Assembly: GCA_964530165.1 (NCBI GenBank)
Contig: CAZGYE010000001.1
Location: 1-64,000, forward strand
Length of the DNA stretch: 64,000 nt
From: CAZGYE01 sp964530165
GTDB taxonomy: Bacteria > Planctomycetota > Planctomycetia > Planctomycetales > Planctomycetaceae
Reading direction: 5' to 3'
The translations under genes and the position numbers were made by a program. Shown piece after piece: positions 8,578-16,369 of the stretch. Within the stretch, counting starts at the first letter, position 1; each line of letters starts with the position of its first letter. A model generated the notes under the pieces. The model was not told where the DNA came from. It worked only from the letters and a program-made list of their open reading frames with translations, and did not search any database.

Positions 8578-9525
8578 TCAGGCGGCTCGACGTTTCTTGC
8601 GGCGGCGCGGGGCGCTCTTCCAACGGCGGTGCACCCAGAAATACTGCTCTGGCGATAAGCGAACGGCCCGTTCCAGCGCCTTCGTGAACCGTTCGGTGAC
8701 CTCGCGGAGTTCGTCGTCGCCTGTGATAGCGAGCGGATCGATGATCTCTTCGCATCCCAATTCGTAGCGGACCCAGAAATTGTTCTCGAAGTCGTCGGGC
8801 AGTCGCCGGGCGTAACCAACCACGATGAGCGCACGGTGCTGGATCGCCAACAGAGCGATCGACTTGAACGTCGACGCCGGACGGCCAAAGAAATCAACAA
8901 ACAGCCCGCGCGAACCGGCGTCCTGATCGGCCAGCATTGCCAGATGACCACCCTGCTCGAGAATACGGAGCATCCGATCGTAGCCGCCCTTTTTCGAAAG
9001 CAGTTGATGCCCCGTGTACTGCCGGAAACGGCGAAACCATTCGTGCAGGTACGGATTGTCCAAATCACGGGCCACGACGCCCATCCGGAATCCGAAGAAA
9101 CCAAACGCCGCGTTGGCCATCTCCCAATTGCCGTAGTGTCCGCTCAACACAATCACCGGCCGCCCCGTCGACAGCGCCCGCACCGCCAGGTCCCGGTTGC
9201 GGAAACGGATGACGTCGGCACAGTTACCCAGCCGCAGCTTCCGCGGCAACTGGACGATTTCCGTCACCATGCGAAACAGATGGACCCACATACGGTAGAT
9301 CAGCTCGTCGATTTGCCGGTCGGTGTAGCGATCGCCGAACGCCAGGCGGATGTTTGACCGGGCCACGTCGTACCGCGTCAGCTTCCGCGGCACGACGCGT
9401 ACCATCACGAAAGCCAACGCCTTGGCCAACCGCACGCTTTGCCGCAACGACAGCGCCTCGATCACGCTGACGAGAATGCGAAAAACGGTGTATTCCACCG
9501 AATGTCGCCATTTCCGAAAACTCAC
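8578..9525 (-). CDS. Lysophospholipid / lipid A acyltransferase (LpxL/HtrB family)
   Basis: A 315-residue membrane-associated acyltransferase. The catalytic His-x4-Glu motif is present (HYGNWE, His130 to Glu135). Also typical are the N-terminal amphipathic/hydrophobic helix, a GVVARDLDNPYL-like segment and the LADQDAGSRGLFVDFFG block that matches the DQ...G.FV.FFG motif of late acyltransferases. These enzymes add secondary acyl chains to the lipid A precursor at the inner face of the cytoplasmic membrane, which fits a Gram-negative-type planctomycete envelope. The C-terminus is very basic (RRRKKRR). It is the upstream gene of the pair with the Rieske ferredoxin. The exact acyl donor cannot be told. 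Confidence 0.88.
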   Translation of the reverse strand: MSFRKWRHSVEYTVFRILVSVIEALSLRQSVRLAKALAFVMVRVVPRKLTRYDVARSNIRLAFGDRYTDRQIDELIYRMWVHLFRMVTEIVQLPRKLRLGNCADVIRFRNRDLAVRALSTGRPVIVLSGHYGNWEMANAAFGFFGFRMGVVARDLDNPYLHEWFRRFRQYTGHQLLSKKGGYDRMLRILEQGGHLAMLADQDAGSRGLFVDFFGRPASTFKSIALLAIQHRALIVVGYARRLPDDFENNFWVRYELGCEEIIDPLAITGDDELREVTERFTKALERAVRLSPEQYFWVHRRWKSAPRRRKKRRAA

Positions 9526-9561
9526 CGGTCGTCACTCCATTGACCATATTGACCATCAAAA

Positions 9562-9786
9562 CCCACGGATGGCAACCTCTCAAAGCCCACGGATGGCAAC
9601 CTCTCAAAGCCCACGGNNNNNNNNNNNNNNNNNNNNNNNNNNNNNNNNNNNNNNNNNNNNNNNNNNNNNNNNNNNNNNNNNNNNNNNNNNNNNNNNNNNN
9701 NNNNNNNNNNNNNNNNCCCACGGATGGCAACCTCTCAAAGCCCACGGATGGCAACCTCTCAAAGCCCACGGGTGGCAGCCCGTGGG
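9562..9786. repeat. 24-bp tandem repeat with 100-N assembly gap
   Basis: Identical 24-mers beginning CCCACGGATGGCAACC occur twice left of the gap (9562, 9586) and twice right of it (9717, 9741), with partial units at each edge. The gap is N at 9617-9716. The last unit turns into the palindrome CCCACGGG-TGGCAG-CCCGTGGG (9765-9786). Units are contiguous with no spacers, so this is not CRISPR. The 100-N length does not fit a whole number of units. Confidence 0.9.
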
Positions 9787-9895
9787 AACTCGATTCCACG
9801 TTCACCGCGGCCGAGAGTGTCGTCACAACGGCGAAATCCGTCAACCCACAAGTTCCCGCGGCCTCACAAATCGTGACCGTGCTCAACGGGTCTAT

Positions 9896-9941
9896 TTAGC
9901 CGCCCTGCTTGCGGGGCGCGGCGGGCAAGCCCACCGGCTAA
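9896..9941 (-). repeat. 46-bp GC-rich dispersed repeat, copy 1
   Basis: On the minus strand this begins TTAGCCGGTGGGCTTGCCCG and runs through CCGCGCCCC to GGGCGGCTAA. A second copy in the opposite orientation starts at 15201 and differs at only a few positions. Both are intergenic. Confidence 0.75.
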
Positions 9942-9967
9942 TTGGCCTTCGAGACACAACAAAGGTG

Positions 9968-10005
9968 AGCCGCGGATGAATATCCGCGGGGATTCACCCG
10001 CGGCT
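9968..10005. repeat. Palindrome, 14-bp arms
   Basis: Arms AGCCGCGGATGAAT (9968-9981) and ATTCACCCGCGGCT (9992-10005) pair with one mismatch around a 10-nt loop. It sits 8 nt from the stop codon of the minus-strand oxidoreductase gene and could act as a 3'-end stem-loop. There is no T-run, so an intrinsic terminator is not supported. Confidence 0.7.
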
Positions 10006-10013
10006 GGTTGCGA

Positions 10014-11081
10014 CTACTTTGGAATCTTCGGATCGCTCTTCAGCGGCAATTCGACGCGTCGGCCGGTCCAGGCGGATTTGTAGACGGCCAGGATGATCTC
10101 GACGCTCTTGCGGCCCTCTTCGCCGTCGACGAGCGGTTTGCCGCCGGTTCGCAGCGCCTTGACGAAGTCCTGTAGTTGCCGTTGATGGCCGGCAAACGAG
10201 ATGGCCGTCGGGTCGCTGGCTCCACCGCCGGTGAGCGTCTTAGCGAACTTGCTACGGAGACCCGCGTCGCCCGAACGTTTCTTCTTGAAGTCCCATACGA
10301 GGATCGAGTCTTCTTCGACGACGACCGTGCCTTCGGTCCCGTGAATCTCGATCTTCTTCAGCAGACCGGGATAAGCCGACGTAGTCGCCTCCATGACGCC
10401 CAGCGCTCCGTTCTTGAAGCGGAGCGTGGCCACGCTGACGTCTTCGACTTCGATCCGCTTGTGGGCCAGCGTCGCGGTCGCGCCGGTAACCTCGGCCACG
10501 TCTCCCATGAGCGAATAAAGCAAATCGACGCTGTGGATGGCCTGGTTCATAGTGGCCCCGCCGCCGTCCAGCCCCCAGGTGCCCCGCCAGCCGCCGCTAT
10601 CGTAGTATTCCTGCGTCCGCCACCACTTGGTGTACGCGTCGCCGAGCGTCAGTTTTCCGAATCGGCCGGCAGCGACGGCCCGCTTCAACGCCACGTTGGC
10701 CGGGCTGAAGCGGGACGGGAAGATCGTCGAGAGTTTCACCTTGTTCTTGCGGCACGCGTTGATGATCGCGTCGCACCGCTTCAGCGTAATCTCCAGCGGC
10801 TTTTCTACGACGACGTGCTTACCGGCATTGGCGGCAGCCACGGCCGGGTCGCGGTGGGCGCCGCTGGGCGTACAGACGGTGACCACGTCGACGGACGGGT
10901 CGGCCAGCATCTGTTTCAGCTTGTGGTAGGCCGTGCAGTGATTGGCCGCGGCAAAGCGATCCGCCGCGGAGGGGAACACATCGAAGCAGGCGACCGTCTT
11001 CGCCCCGCGAATCCCCTCGACGGCCTTCGCGTGGAAGTTGGAAATCATGCCGCAACCGACAAATCCAAACCCGATGGTCAT
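10014..11081 (-). CDS. Gfo/Idh/MocA family oxidoreductase
   Basis: A 355-residue NAD(P)-dependent dehydrogenase, probably acting on a sugar, inositol or glycoside substrate. The Rossmann fold begins GFGFVGCGMISNFHA (G-x-G-x2-x-G type) and the catalytic signature VVVEKPLEI is intact (Lys of EKP near residue 95). The C-terminal alpha/beta domain contains the conserved NQAIHSVDLLYSLMG, where the His is the usual general acid/base. No signal peptide is present, so it is cytoplasmic. An AAGGAG Shine-Dalgarno supports the ATG at 11081. It appears monocistronic, between repeat DNA on one side and the GxxExxY cassette on the other. The substrate cannot be assigned. Confidence 0.92.
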   Translation of the reverse strand: MTIGFGFVGCGMISNFHAKAVEGIRGAKTVACFDVFPSAADRFAAANHCTAYHKLKQMLADPSVDVVTVCTPSGAHRDPAVAAANAGKHVVVEKPLEITLKRCDAIINACRKNKVKLSTIFPSRFSPANVALKRAVAAGRFGKLTLGDAYTKWWRTQEYYDSGGWRGTWGLDGGGATMNQAIHSVDLLYSLMGDVAEVTGATATLAHKRIEVEDVSVATLRFKNGALGVMEATTSAYPGLLKKIEIHGTEGTVVVEEDSILVWDFKKKRSGDAGLRSKFAKTLTGGGASDPTAISFAGHQRQLQDFVKALRTGGKPLVDGEEGRKSVEIILAVYKSAWTGRRVELPLKSDPKIPK

Positions 11082-11119
11082 GGTGACAACTCCTTTAGCT
11101 CAGTTCGCCCGATTGATCG

Positions 11120-11565
11120 ATTAGGAACCCAGGAAACGAGGAATCAAGAAAAACAGTCAGCTCGGACGCGCGATGACCCGTTTGACGTCGAGTTTCACCT
11201 TCGCAAAGTTGAGCAGCAAACCGTGTTCACGGTGGACCGCCCGGAGATAAGATCTGACAATGGCAAAGTGAATGTTTTCGAAATCTCTGACTGTTTTTAG
11301 CTCCACAACAATGAGGTCCTCAACGAACAAGTCCAGGCGGTGCTTGCCAACCTCAGAATCATCGTAGAGGATGGCGATTTCGACCTGTTGCCGGACTCTC
11401 AGCCTTCGCTTTCGGAGTTCAATTACCAAGGCGTTCTCATAGATCGATTCCAGGAATCCAGGACCCAGCCGCTTGTGAACTTCAATGGCAGAACCAATGA
11501 TTTGTTCAGTCAATTCAGCGTGCGCCAGCTCCACGCGTTTTCTCCTGCTTTCCTGGTCTCCTAAT
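11120..11565 (-). mobile_element. GxxExxY gene inside a period-8 dyad array (possible cassette)
   Basis: The GxxExxY gene is bracketed by two half-arrays of 8-mers. The left side at 11123-11154 reads AGGAACCC, AGGAAACG, AGGAATCA, AGAAAAAC. The right side at 11542-11565 reads CTCCTGCT, TTCCTGGT, CTCCTAAT. The 17-bp outer ends (11120-11136 and 11549-11565) are inverted repeats with 15 of 17 matches. The same dyad without a gene occurs at 20375-20446 and 33691-33770, where a 16-bp centre takes the place of the gene. No target-site duplication is evident. Confidence 0.55.
11157..11534 (-). CDS. GxxExxY protein (PD-(D/E)XK nuclease-like superfamily)
   Basis: A 125-residue member of the GxxExxY family. 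The naming motif is GPGFLESIYENAL (G-x2-E-x2-Y near residues 25-34). The core LDLFVEDLIVVELK gives an Asp and a Glu-x-Lys in the order expected of a PD-(D/E)XK nuclease active site, which is the known fold assignment of the family; its biological role is not established. The start is GTG at 11534. Its Shine-Dalgarno (AGGAG) lies in the flanking octad array, and the stop abuts the opposite half-array, so the repeats supply both ends of the gene. It is not co-oriented in an operon with a clear partner. Confidence 0.9.
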   Translation of the reverse strand: MELAHAELTEQIIGSAIEVHKRLGPGFLESIYENALVIELRKRRLRVRQQVEIAILYDDSEVGKHRLDLFVEDLIVVELKTVRDFENIHFAIVRSYLRAVHREHGLLLNFAKVKLDVKRVIARPS

Positions 11566-11626
11566 TGGTTTGCTTGCGACGCGTCGCCCGAATGCTTGCA
11601 CCGCTCTGTGCCTTCTTGTGGCCACG

Positions 11627-12847
11627 CTAATCAGTGAGCTCAATTCGGCAGAAGCGTTTTTTGCCGACCCACAGCAGCAGGCCGTCTTCGACGGTGATCG
11701 GTTGATCGTGGCTGGTGATTCGCGTTTTGTCGTCTCCCAGATAGGCACCGCCTTGGGCGATCGCGCGGCGGGCTTCGCTGGTTGATGGGCACAGGCCGGC
11801 CAGTTTCAACAACACGGCGGCGGGCAATTGGCCTTCTGTGAGCTCGCTGCGGGGAATGGTTGCCGTGGGTATCTCGTCGGGACGTTGGCCCTCGCCGATT
11901 TCCCGTTGCCAGCGTTCGGCGGCTTCGTTGGCGGCTTGGTGATCGTGGTATTCGGAGATGATCGTTTTCGCCAGCGCGACTTTCGCCTGCTTGGGGTGCC
12001 CGGCCAGCAGGGCCTCCACTTCGTCCAACGGCAAATCGATCAGCAACTCGAAATACATCCGCATCGAGTCATCCGGCAACTGCATGAATTTCTTCATCAT
12101 CTCGAAGGGCTCTTCGCCGATGCCGATACAGTTGCCCAGACTCTTGCCCATCCGCCGCACGCCGTCCAACCCGACCAGAATGGGCGACATCACGCCGACC
12201 TGCCCCTTCATGTTTTGACTGCGCTGGAGGTCGCGAGCCAACAGGAAGCTATAAAGCTGCTCGGTGCCGCCCAGTTCCACGTCCGCGCGGACCTCGACCG
12301 AATCCCACGCCTGCATGACGGGGTACAGGCATTCGTGCAGGTAGATGGGCGACTCGGCGTTGTACCGCTGGGAGAAATCATCCCGGGTGAGCAATTGGGC
12401 GATGGTGACCTTGCTCATCAGCTCCAGAATATCGACAAACGACATCGCCGAGAACCAATCACCGTTGCGGACGACCTCGGCGGTCGAGAGATCGACGACC
12501 TTGCCGACCTGATCGAGGTAGTCTTCGGCGTTGGCTTCGACCTGTTCGGCGGTGAGCCGGGCACGGGTCTCGTCGCGTCCGCTGGGATCGCCGACCAGAG
12601 CGGTATAGTTTCCGATGATGATCACCGCCTGGTGTCCGAGCCGCTGGAATTGCCGCATCTTCCTCAGCGGGACGGTGTGTCCCAGGTGCACGTCGACACC
12701 GGTCGGATCGATGCCGTACTTCACCCGCAGCGGCGTGCTAGTCTGACGGCTGCGCTTGAGCTTTTCGACCAGCTCTTCCTCGGGGACGATCTTCTCGACC
12801 CCGCGGCGAATGACGGCCAACTGTTCCTCAACGGGTGGAAACGACAT
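11627..12847 (-). CDS. tyrS: Tyrosyl-tRNA synthetase
   Basis: A 406-residue class I aminoacyl-tRNA synthetase that charges tRNA-Tyr. It shows the HIGH-type motif HLGH (54-57), the tyrosine/ATP pocket block YGIDPTG just before it, the tRNA/Tyr site segment PVMQAWDSVEVRADVELGGTEQ, and a KMSKS-type loop RRMGKSLGN near 237. A C-terminal S4-like RNA-binding segment is present (AAVLLKL...EARRAIAQGGAYLG). The HLGH/MGKS spelling and the length fit the TyrZ-like bacterial subgroup rather than the E. coli type. The ATG at 12847 is chosen because the in-frame upstream codons are heptad-repeat DNA. It is flanked by the GxxExxY cassette and a heptad array. Confidence 0.96.
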   Translation of the reverse strand: MSFPPVEEQLAVIRRGVEKIVPEEELVEKLKRSRQTSTPLRVKYGIDPTGVDVHLGHTVPLRKMRQFQRLGHQAVIIIGNYTALVGDPSGRDETRARLTAEQVEANAEDYLDQVGKVVDLSTAEVVRNGDWFSAMSFVDILELMSKVTIAQLLTRDDFSQRYNAESPIYLHECLYPVMQAWDSVEVRADVELGGTEQLYSFLLARDLQRSQNMKGQVGVMSPILVGLDGVRRMGKSLGNCIGIGEEPFEMMKKFMQLPDDSMRMYFELLIDLPLDEVEALLAGHPKQAKVALAKTIISEYHDHQAANEAAERWQREIGEGQRPDEIPTATIPRSELTEGQLPAAVLLKLAGLCPSTSEARRAIAQGGAYLGDDKTRITSHDQPITVEDGLLLWVGKKRFCRIELTD

Positions 12848-12853
12848 CGGTGA

Positions 12854-12888
12854 GATCTTGGATTTCGGATTTCGGATTTTGGATTGGA
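12854..12888. repeat. Short period-7 array (5 heptads)
   Basis: GATCTTG, GATTTCG, GATTTCG, GATTTTG, GATTGGA in register. It lies just upstream of the tyrS start (12847) in the 126-nt gap to the CPBP protease gene. Only one half of the dyad seen at other loci is present. Confidence 0.65.
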
Positions 12889-12973
12889 CTGCTGGAGGGT
12901 ACCAAGCCACACGCACCGGTTCCAGCGAGGCGGGCCGCGAATTCTGTGCATTTGCGGTTCGCGTTTGGCCCCG

Positions 12974-13801
12974 TCACAATCCGGCGGCCGATTTCAGCGT
13001 TTCTGCGTGTTGCGTCAACATCGCCAGGGCCAAGTTGGTCGCGTTGAACAGCATGTGCAGCACAACGACCGCCAGGTAACTATGTCGGCGGTAGTAAACG
13101 TATCCGAGAATCAGCGAAAGCGGGATCAACGGCAGCGAGTCGGGCCAACCATGGACAAAGGCGAACAGCACGGCCACCGCGGAAATGGCCCAGACCGGTT
13201 CGATTTTCGACTGCAGCCAGCCTTGCAGCACGACGCGGTAAACCAGCTCTTCTGCCAACGGCGCCAGCACGAGGGCGCCCAGTGCGATCCACAGCGTGGT
13301 CGCCGCGCCCGGGTGTTCGCGCAGCAGTTTCAGCAGCGGGTGCTGAGTTTCTGGACTGCGCAGATGGTAAGTCGCCGCCAACACCAGGCCCACGGGCAAC
13401 ACGCTGGCCAGGAATCCGAGAGCCCCGTCAATCGTATCTCGTTTCCACCGGGCAAGACCGATTCCGAATTGCGACGGCGGTATCAATCCGCTCGCGGTGA
13501 TGATGGGCGGCAGGATCAGCAGAATCAGCGCGTTTGAGAAACAGAGCACTTGCACTCGGTGCAGCGGATGTTCGGGATCAACAACGATGATCCCGGCTGC
13601 AACGACCGGAGCGACAATCCAGATCACCACCGACAACGGAACGCTCATCAGGGAAGGGGCCGTGCGTGGACACTCGCACATCGGCAGGGCCGGTTGCTTG
13701 GCGCGCAGCTTCCGAGCGGTCTGCCGCCAGACGGCAACGCTTCCCAGGACGCAACCGGCCGCTAACATCAGCAGTAGTACGGATTGGGCGTTTTGCTGCA
13801 A
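12974..13801 (-). CDS. CPBP family intramembrane metalloprotease (Abi / Rce1-like)
   Basis: A 275-residue polytopic membrane protein with about seven hydrophobic segments. The CPBP signature is complete: EELVYR (184-189), FAFVH with His217, and HMLFN with His249 and Asn253. These residues form the Rce1-type glutamate/histidine active site inside the membrane. Bacterial relatives process bacteriocins, anti-sigma factors or unknown membrane substrates; none is indicated here. The start is TTG at 13801 with AAGGAG about seven bases upstream, which is the only start with a good ribosome site and gives a full first membrane helix. The N-terminal 45 residues after the first helix contain a Cys-rich PMCECP turn. 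Confidence 0.88.
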   Translation of the reverse strand: MQQNAQSVLLLMLAAGCVLGSVAVWRQTARKLRAKQPALPMCECPRTAPSLMSVPLSVVIWIVAPVVAAGIIVVDPEHPLHRVQVLCFSNALILLILPPIITASGLIPPSQFGIGLARWKRDTIDGALGFLASVLPVGLVLAATYHLRSPETQHPLLKLLREHPGAATTLWIALGALVLAPLAEELVYRVVLQGWLQSKIEPVWAISAVAVLFAFVHGWPDSLPLIPLSLILGYVYYRRHSYLAVVVLHMLFNATNLALAMLTQHAETLKSAAGL

Positions 13802-14019
13802 CGGGGCTCCTTATCAACTCGACAACCTCGGCGATACGCGCTCGACCGTCAACGTAGCGGATGGCCAAGAGGGTTGTCAAAGGCAAGAATTTGGGCCGCA
13901 AAGACCGTAGGCTTGATTGCGGCAAGCACTTCTGTAATCTACATACTCTGGAGAAGCGTCAGAAGAGCAACGATTCCGATTGATCAGACTTACACCTTGT
14001 CGAATGGGAGGAACATCTC

Positions 14020-15018
14020 GTGGAAAAAATTGGCGTAGGGGTTGTCGGTTGCGGTTTCGTCGGTCGTGGGGCTCACGTGCCCGGCTTCAGCGCGATCGAG
14101 GATGCGGAACTGGTTGCCGTGGCCGACCCGGATCCGAAACGCCTGAACAAAGCGGCGAAAAAACATCAGGTCCCGTCGAGCTATCAGGATTACAAAGATC
14201 TGGTTCAGGATCCGAAGGTGCAAGCCATCGTGGTTTCTGTTCCCACGTTCCTGCACGCGGAGGTGTCGCTGGCGGCAATCAAGGCCGGCAAGCATGTCCT
14301 CTGCGAGATGCCGCTGGCGGCGAATTTGGAGCAGGTCGCCGAGATGACCGAAGCCGCGACCAAGCAGGGCGTGTTCCTGATGCCCGGTCTCACGTTCCGC
14401 TTCACGCCGAACTATGTGAAGGTGAAAGAAATGATCGCCCAGGGGGCGGTCGGTGAGCCCTCAGCCATCCTGTACCGCGAGTTCATTCCCGCGAAGGACC
14501 TGGCGGGCCAATGGCCTGCTGGATCCTGGGTCTGGGACCTCGAAAAAAGTGGAGGGCCGCTGTACACGCTGGCGGTCTGGTCGATTGACCTCATCCGCTG
14601 GCTCTCCGGCAGCGAAGTGGCTGAAGTGCACGCATCGGCCAAGTATACCGTGCTCGAAAAGTTTGGTGGAACTCTCGGCTACGATGCCAGCGCCACATTA
14701 CGCTTGGAGAACGGAGTCGTGGGCTGTTTTCAGTATAGCGGTTCCGTCACGCATTCGGCGTCGACTTCGGCCCTGGAGGTCATCGGCGACTCGACCTGCC
14801 TGGTCAGCGCGACCGACAACGACTTGGTCACGCTCTTCGGCGAGGACCCCGTGAAGACCGAGTGGAACGTCAAAGAGCCCGGCCCCAGAATGTGGGGACA
14901 CCAGCAGCAAGACGAGTATTTCGTGCGCTGCATCCGCGAGGGACGAGCACCAGACGTCACCCCCGAAGATGGTCGACGGGCCATGGAGATCGCCGCCCAA
15001 ATCGCAAAATCCACTTAG
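14020..15018 (+). CDS. Gfo/Idh/MocA family oxidoreductase with EMP in place of EKP
   Basis: A 332-residue Rossmann-fold oxidoreductase. The dinucleotide site GVGVVGCGFVGRGAH and the C-terminal domain segments (GPLYTLAVWSIDLIRWLSG) match the family. The catalytic motif normally reading EKP is CEMPLAA, so the conserved lysine is replaced by methionine; the His normally in the second motif also reads Val-Trp (AVWSIDL). It may be catalytically altered or a binding protein. The GTG at 14020 is preceded by GGGAGGAA at a good distance. It stands alone on the plus strand and ends in repeat-rich DNA. It is clearly a different paralogue from the gene at 10014-11081. Confidence 0.85.
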   Translation: MEKIGVGVVGCGFVGRGAHVPGFSAIEDAELVAVADPDPKRLNKAAKKHQVPSSYQDYKDLVQDPKVQAIVVSVPTFLHAEVSLAAIKAGKHVLCEMPLAANLEQVAEMTEAATKQGVFLMPGLTFRFTPNYVKVKEMIAQGAVGEPSAILYREFIPAKDLAGQWPAGSWVWDLEKSGGPLYTLAVWSIDLIRWLSGSEVAEVHASAKYTVLEKFGGTLGYDASATLRLENGVVGCFQYSGSVTHSASTSALEVIGDSTCLVSATDNDLVTLFGEDPVKTEWNVKEPGPRMWGHQQQDEYFVRCIREGRAPDVTPEDGRRAMEIAAQIAKST

Positions 15019-15036
15019 CCAGGATGATTCACAGAG

Positions 15037-15144
15037 CCCCAAACCGACGATTGATCGTCGGCGGTCACAGCCCACATCACAACGGCGACGGCAAGCCGTC
15101 GGTTTGGCCACATCACAACGGCGACGGCAAGCCGTCGGTTTGGG
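15037..15144. repeat. Two tandem 36-bp units within a larger dyad
   Basis: Two exact 36-mers (15072-15107 and 15108-15143) contain the inner palindrome GACGGCAAGCCGTC. The block starts with CCCCAAACCGACG and ends with CGTCGGTTTGGG, so the edges are inverted. A related fragment, CCCAAACCGACGACTTGTCG, recurs at 18156. Intergenic, between convergent genes. Confidence 0.8.
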
Positions 15145-15200
15145 ATGAGTGATGTGCATTCACATCAGCTCTGTGGATGATCCGGGTCAGGTAGGGTTGT

Positions 15201-15247
15201 TTAGCCGGCGGGCTTGCCCGCCGCGCCCCACCAGCGGGGCGGCGAAA
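15201..15247 (+). repeat. 46-bp GC-rich dispersed repeat, copy 2
   Basis: This begins TTAGCCGGCGGGCTTGCCCG and ends in GGGGCGGCGAA. It is the opposite-orientation partner of the copy at 9896-9941, with a few substitutions. It lies between the 3' ends of the oxidoreductase and MtrH-like genes. Confidence 0.75.
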
Positions 15248-15312
15248 TAGGCCCATGCAACCCCATCACGATTGGTGAAACGGACCTCAAATCTCGACGG
15301 GCAAAGGCCCGC

Positions 15313-16248
15313 TCAGCCGATTCTGGAGCGGGGATGATTCTCGTCGGGCTTGCCCCCCTTGTCCCGGATGATCTGGCTGAAGGCCGTGTCGACCATGGCC
15401 ACCGCGGGGAATACGTACTTCGCGTCTTCGACGGGTCCGTACAACACGAAGTCTGCACCGACCGCCACAGCCACGGCCGCGGAGGAGGCAACGCACGGTT
15501 TTTCGGCTTCTTTGCCCATTTTGCTCTTCAGCCCCCTCCACATGGCCACAGCGTTGTGCATTCCGCCTCCGGCGGGTAACCCGAACTCGTCCTTGATGTC
15601 GAAGATGGCGCTGCACGCTTGACCCATGGTGGCCAGGTCCATCACACACGTGTCGATGATCAGGTTGCGAATACCCACTTCCTGCACCCGCGGAAGAAGT
15701 TCCCTGACTGCCTGCACGCGGCCTTTGGCGGTGAAGTCCTTCAAGTAGTACGTGAGGATCAGGGCGCTCTGGACACCGGACTCGCGGATCGCCGCCAACT
15801 CGTCATCGTCGATTTCAGGCTGTATCGAGTTGTACACGACACGGTCGGCCAACCCGGCTTCGGAGACGTACTTCAGTCCGGCCAGTCTCACGTCGACCGT
15901 CGTGCCGTCGATCAACAGCGGCATTTCCGTGACGCTTACCACGAACTCCAAGTGTTTCTGGATTGCCTCGGGGGTGGCACCCACCACGTCCAACATGCAG
16001 GGGTTTCCCGTCCGCTCGGCGAAGTCTTCTTGAAAGCGGATCCGCTGCTCCGCCTCGCTCTTGTCGAACTCGCCACGGTCTTCATCGATGATGATCTTAT
16101 GTCCGTGGTAGAAAATGGACCCGATCAGAACAGTGGGCCGAACGCCCGGCTGTCCCCCGATGCGGACGCCTCCGATCTCAAACGTTTTTTGTTCCGCCCG
16201 AAACTCCAACAAACCTCTCGCCGCCTCTTTGTCGAGACCAGAAGCCAT
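15313..16248 (-). CDS. MtrH-like tetrahydromethanopterin/corrinoid methyltransferase
   Basis: A 311-residue TIM-barrel protein of the MtrH / pterin-binding family. In methanogens MtrH transfers methyl from methyl-H4MPT to the corrinoid of the Mtr complex. The N-terminal FEIGGVRIGGQPG...VLIGSIFY, the KSEAEQRI...FAERTGNPCMLDVVG block and the DFVLYGPVEDA segment are typical. Planctomycetes are known to carry H4MPT-linked C1 enzymes, so use of a methyl-pterin substrate is plausible, but no other mtr genes are nearby. The ATG at 16248 has GGAGG seven bases upstream; the longer frame to 16464 is rejected. It lies 121 nt downstream of the membrane glycosyltransferase gene on the same strand. Confidence 0.85.
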   Translation of the reverse strand: MASGLDKEAARGLLEFRAEQKTFEIGGVRIGGQPGVRPTVLIGSIFYHGHKIIIDEDRGEFDKSEAEQRIRFQEDFAERTGNPCMLDVVGATPEAIQKHLEFVVSVTEMPLLIDGTTVDVRLAGLKYVSEAGLADRVVYNSIQPEIDDDELAAIRESGVQSALILTYYLKDFTAKGRVQAVRELLPRVQEVGIRNLIIDTCVMDLATMGQACSAIFDIKDEFGLPAGGGMHNAVAMWRGLKSKMGKEAEKPCVASSAAVAVAVGADFVLYGPVEDAKYVFPAVAMVDTAFSQIIRDKGGKPDENHPRSRIG

Positions 16249-16369
16249 TTTACCCTCCAGAAAGATTCGAATACGCAGTGTCCGCAGGTGTTTTGTCGTC
16301 GCTGCCCAAAACCCAACGACAAGCCAGCCTACCGTCTGCCCGGCGATTATGCCACAACGGGGCGCAGAA

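Larger units (their letters stand above)
9526..10013. other. Repeat-filled intergenic region
   Basis: This 488-nt stretch between the oxidoreductase stop (10014) and the acyltransferase start (9525) has no credible gene. It holds a 24-bp tandem repeat with an assembly gap, a GC-rich dispersed repeat and a 14-bp-arm palindrome, each listed separately. Confidence 0.8.

Noticed and set aside
9562..9786. Possible CRISPR array
   Set aside because: The 24-bp units are directly adjacent with no variable spacers and no cas genes lie nearby; it is a plain tandem repeat.
11120..11565. Classical insertion sequence
   Set aside because: No transposase, no clear target-site duplication, and the inverted ends are part of a period-8 array; described as a possible cassette instead.
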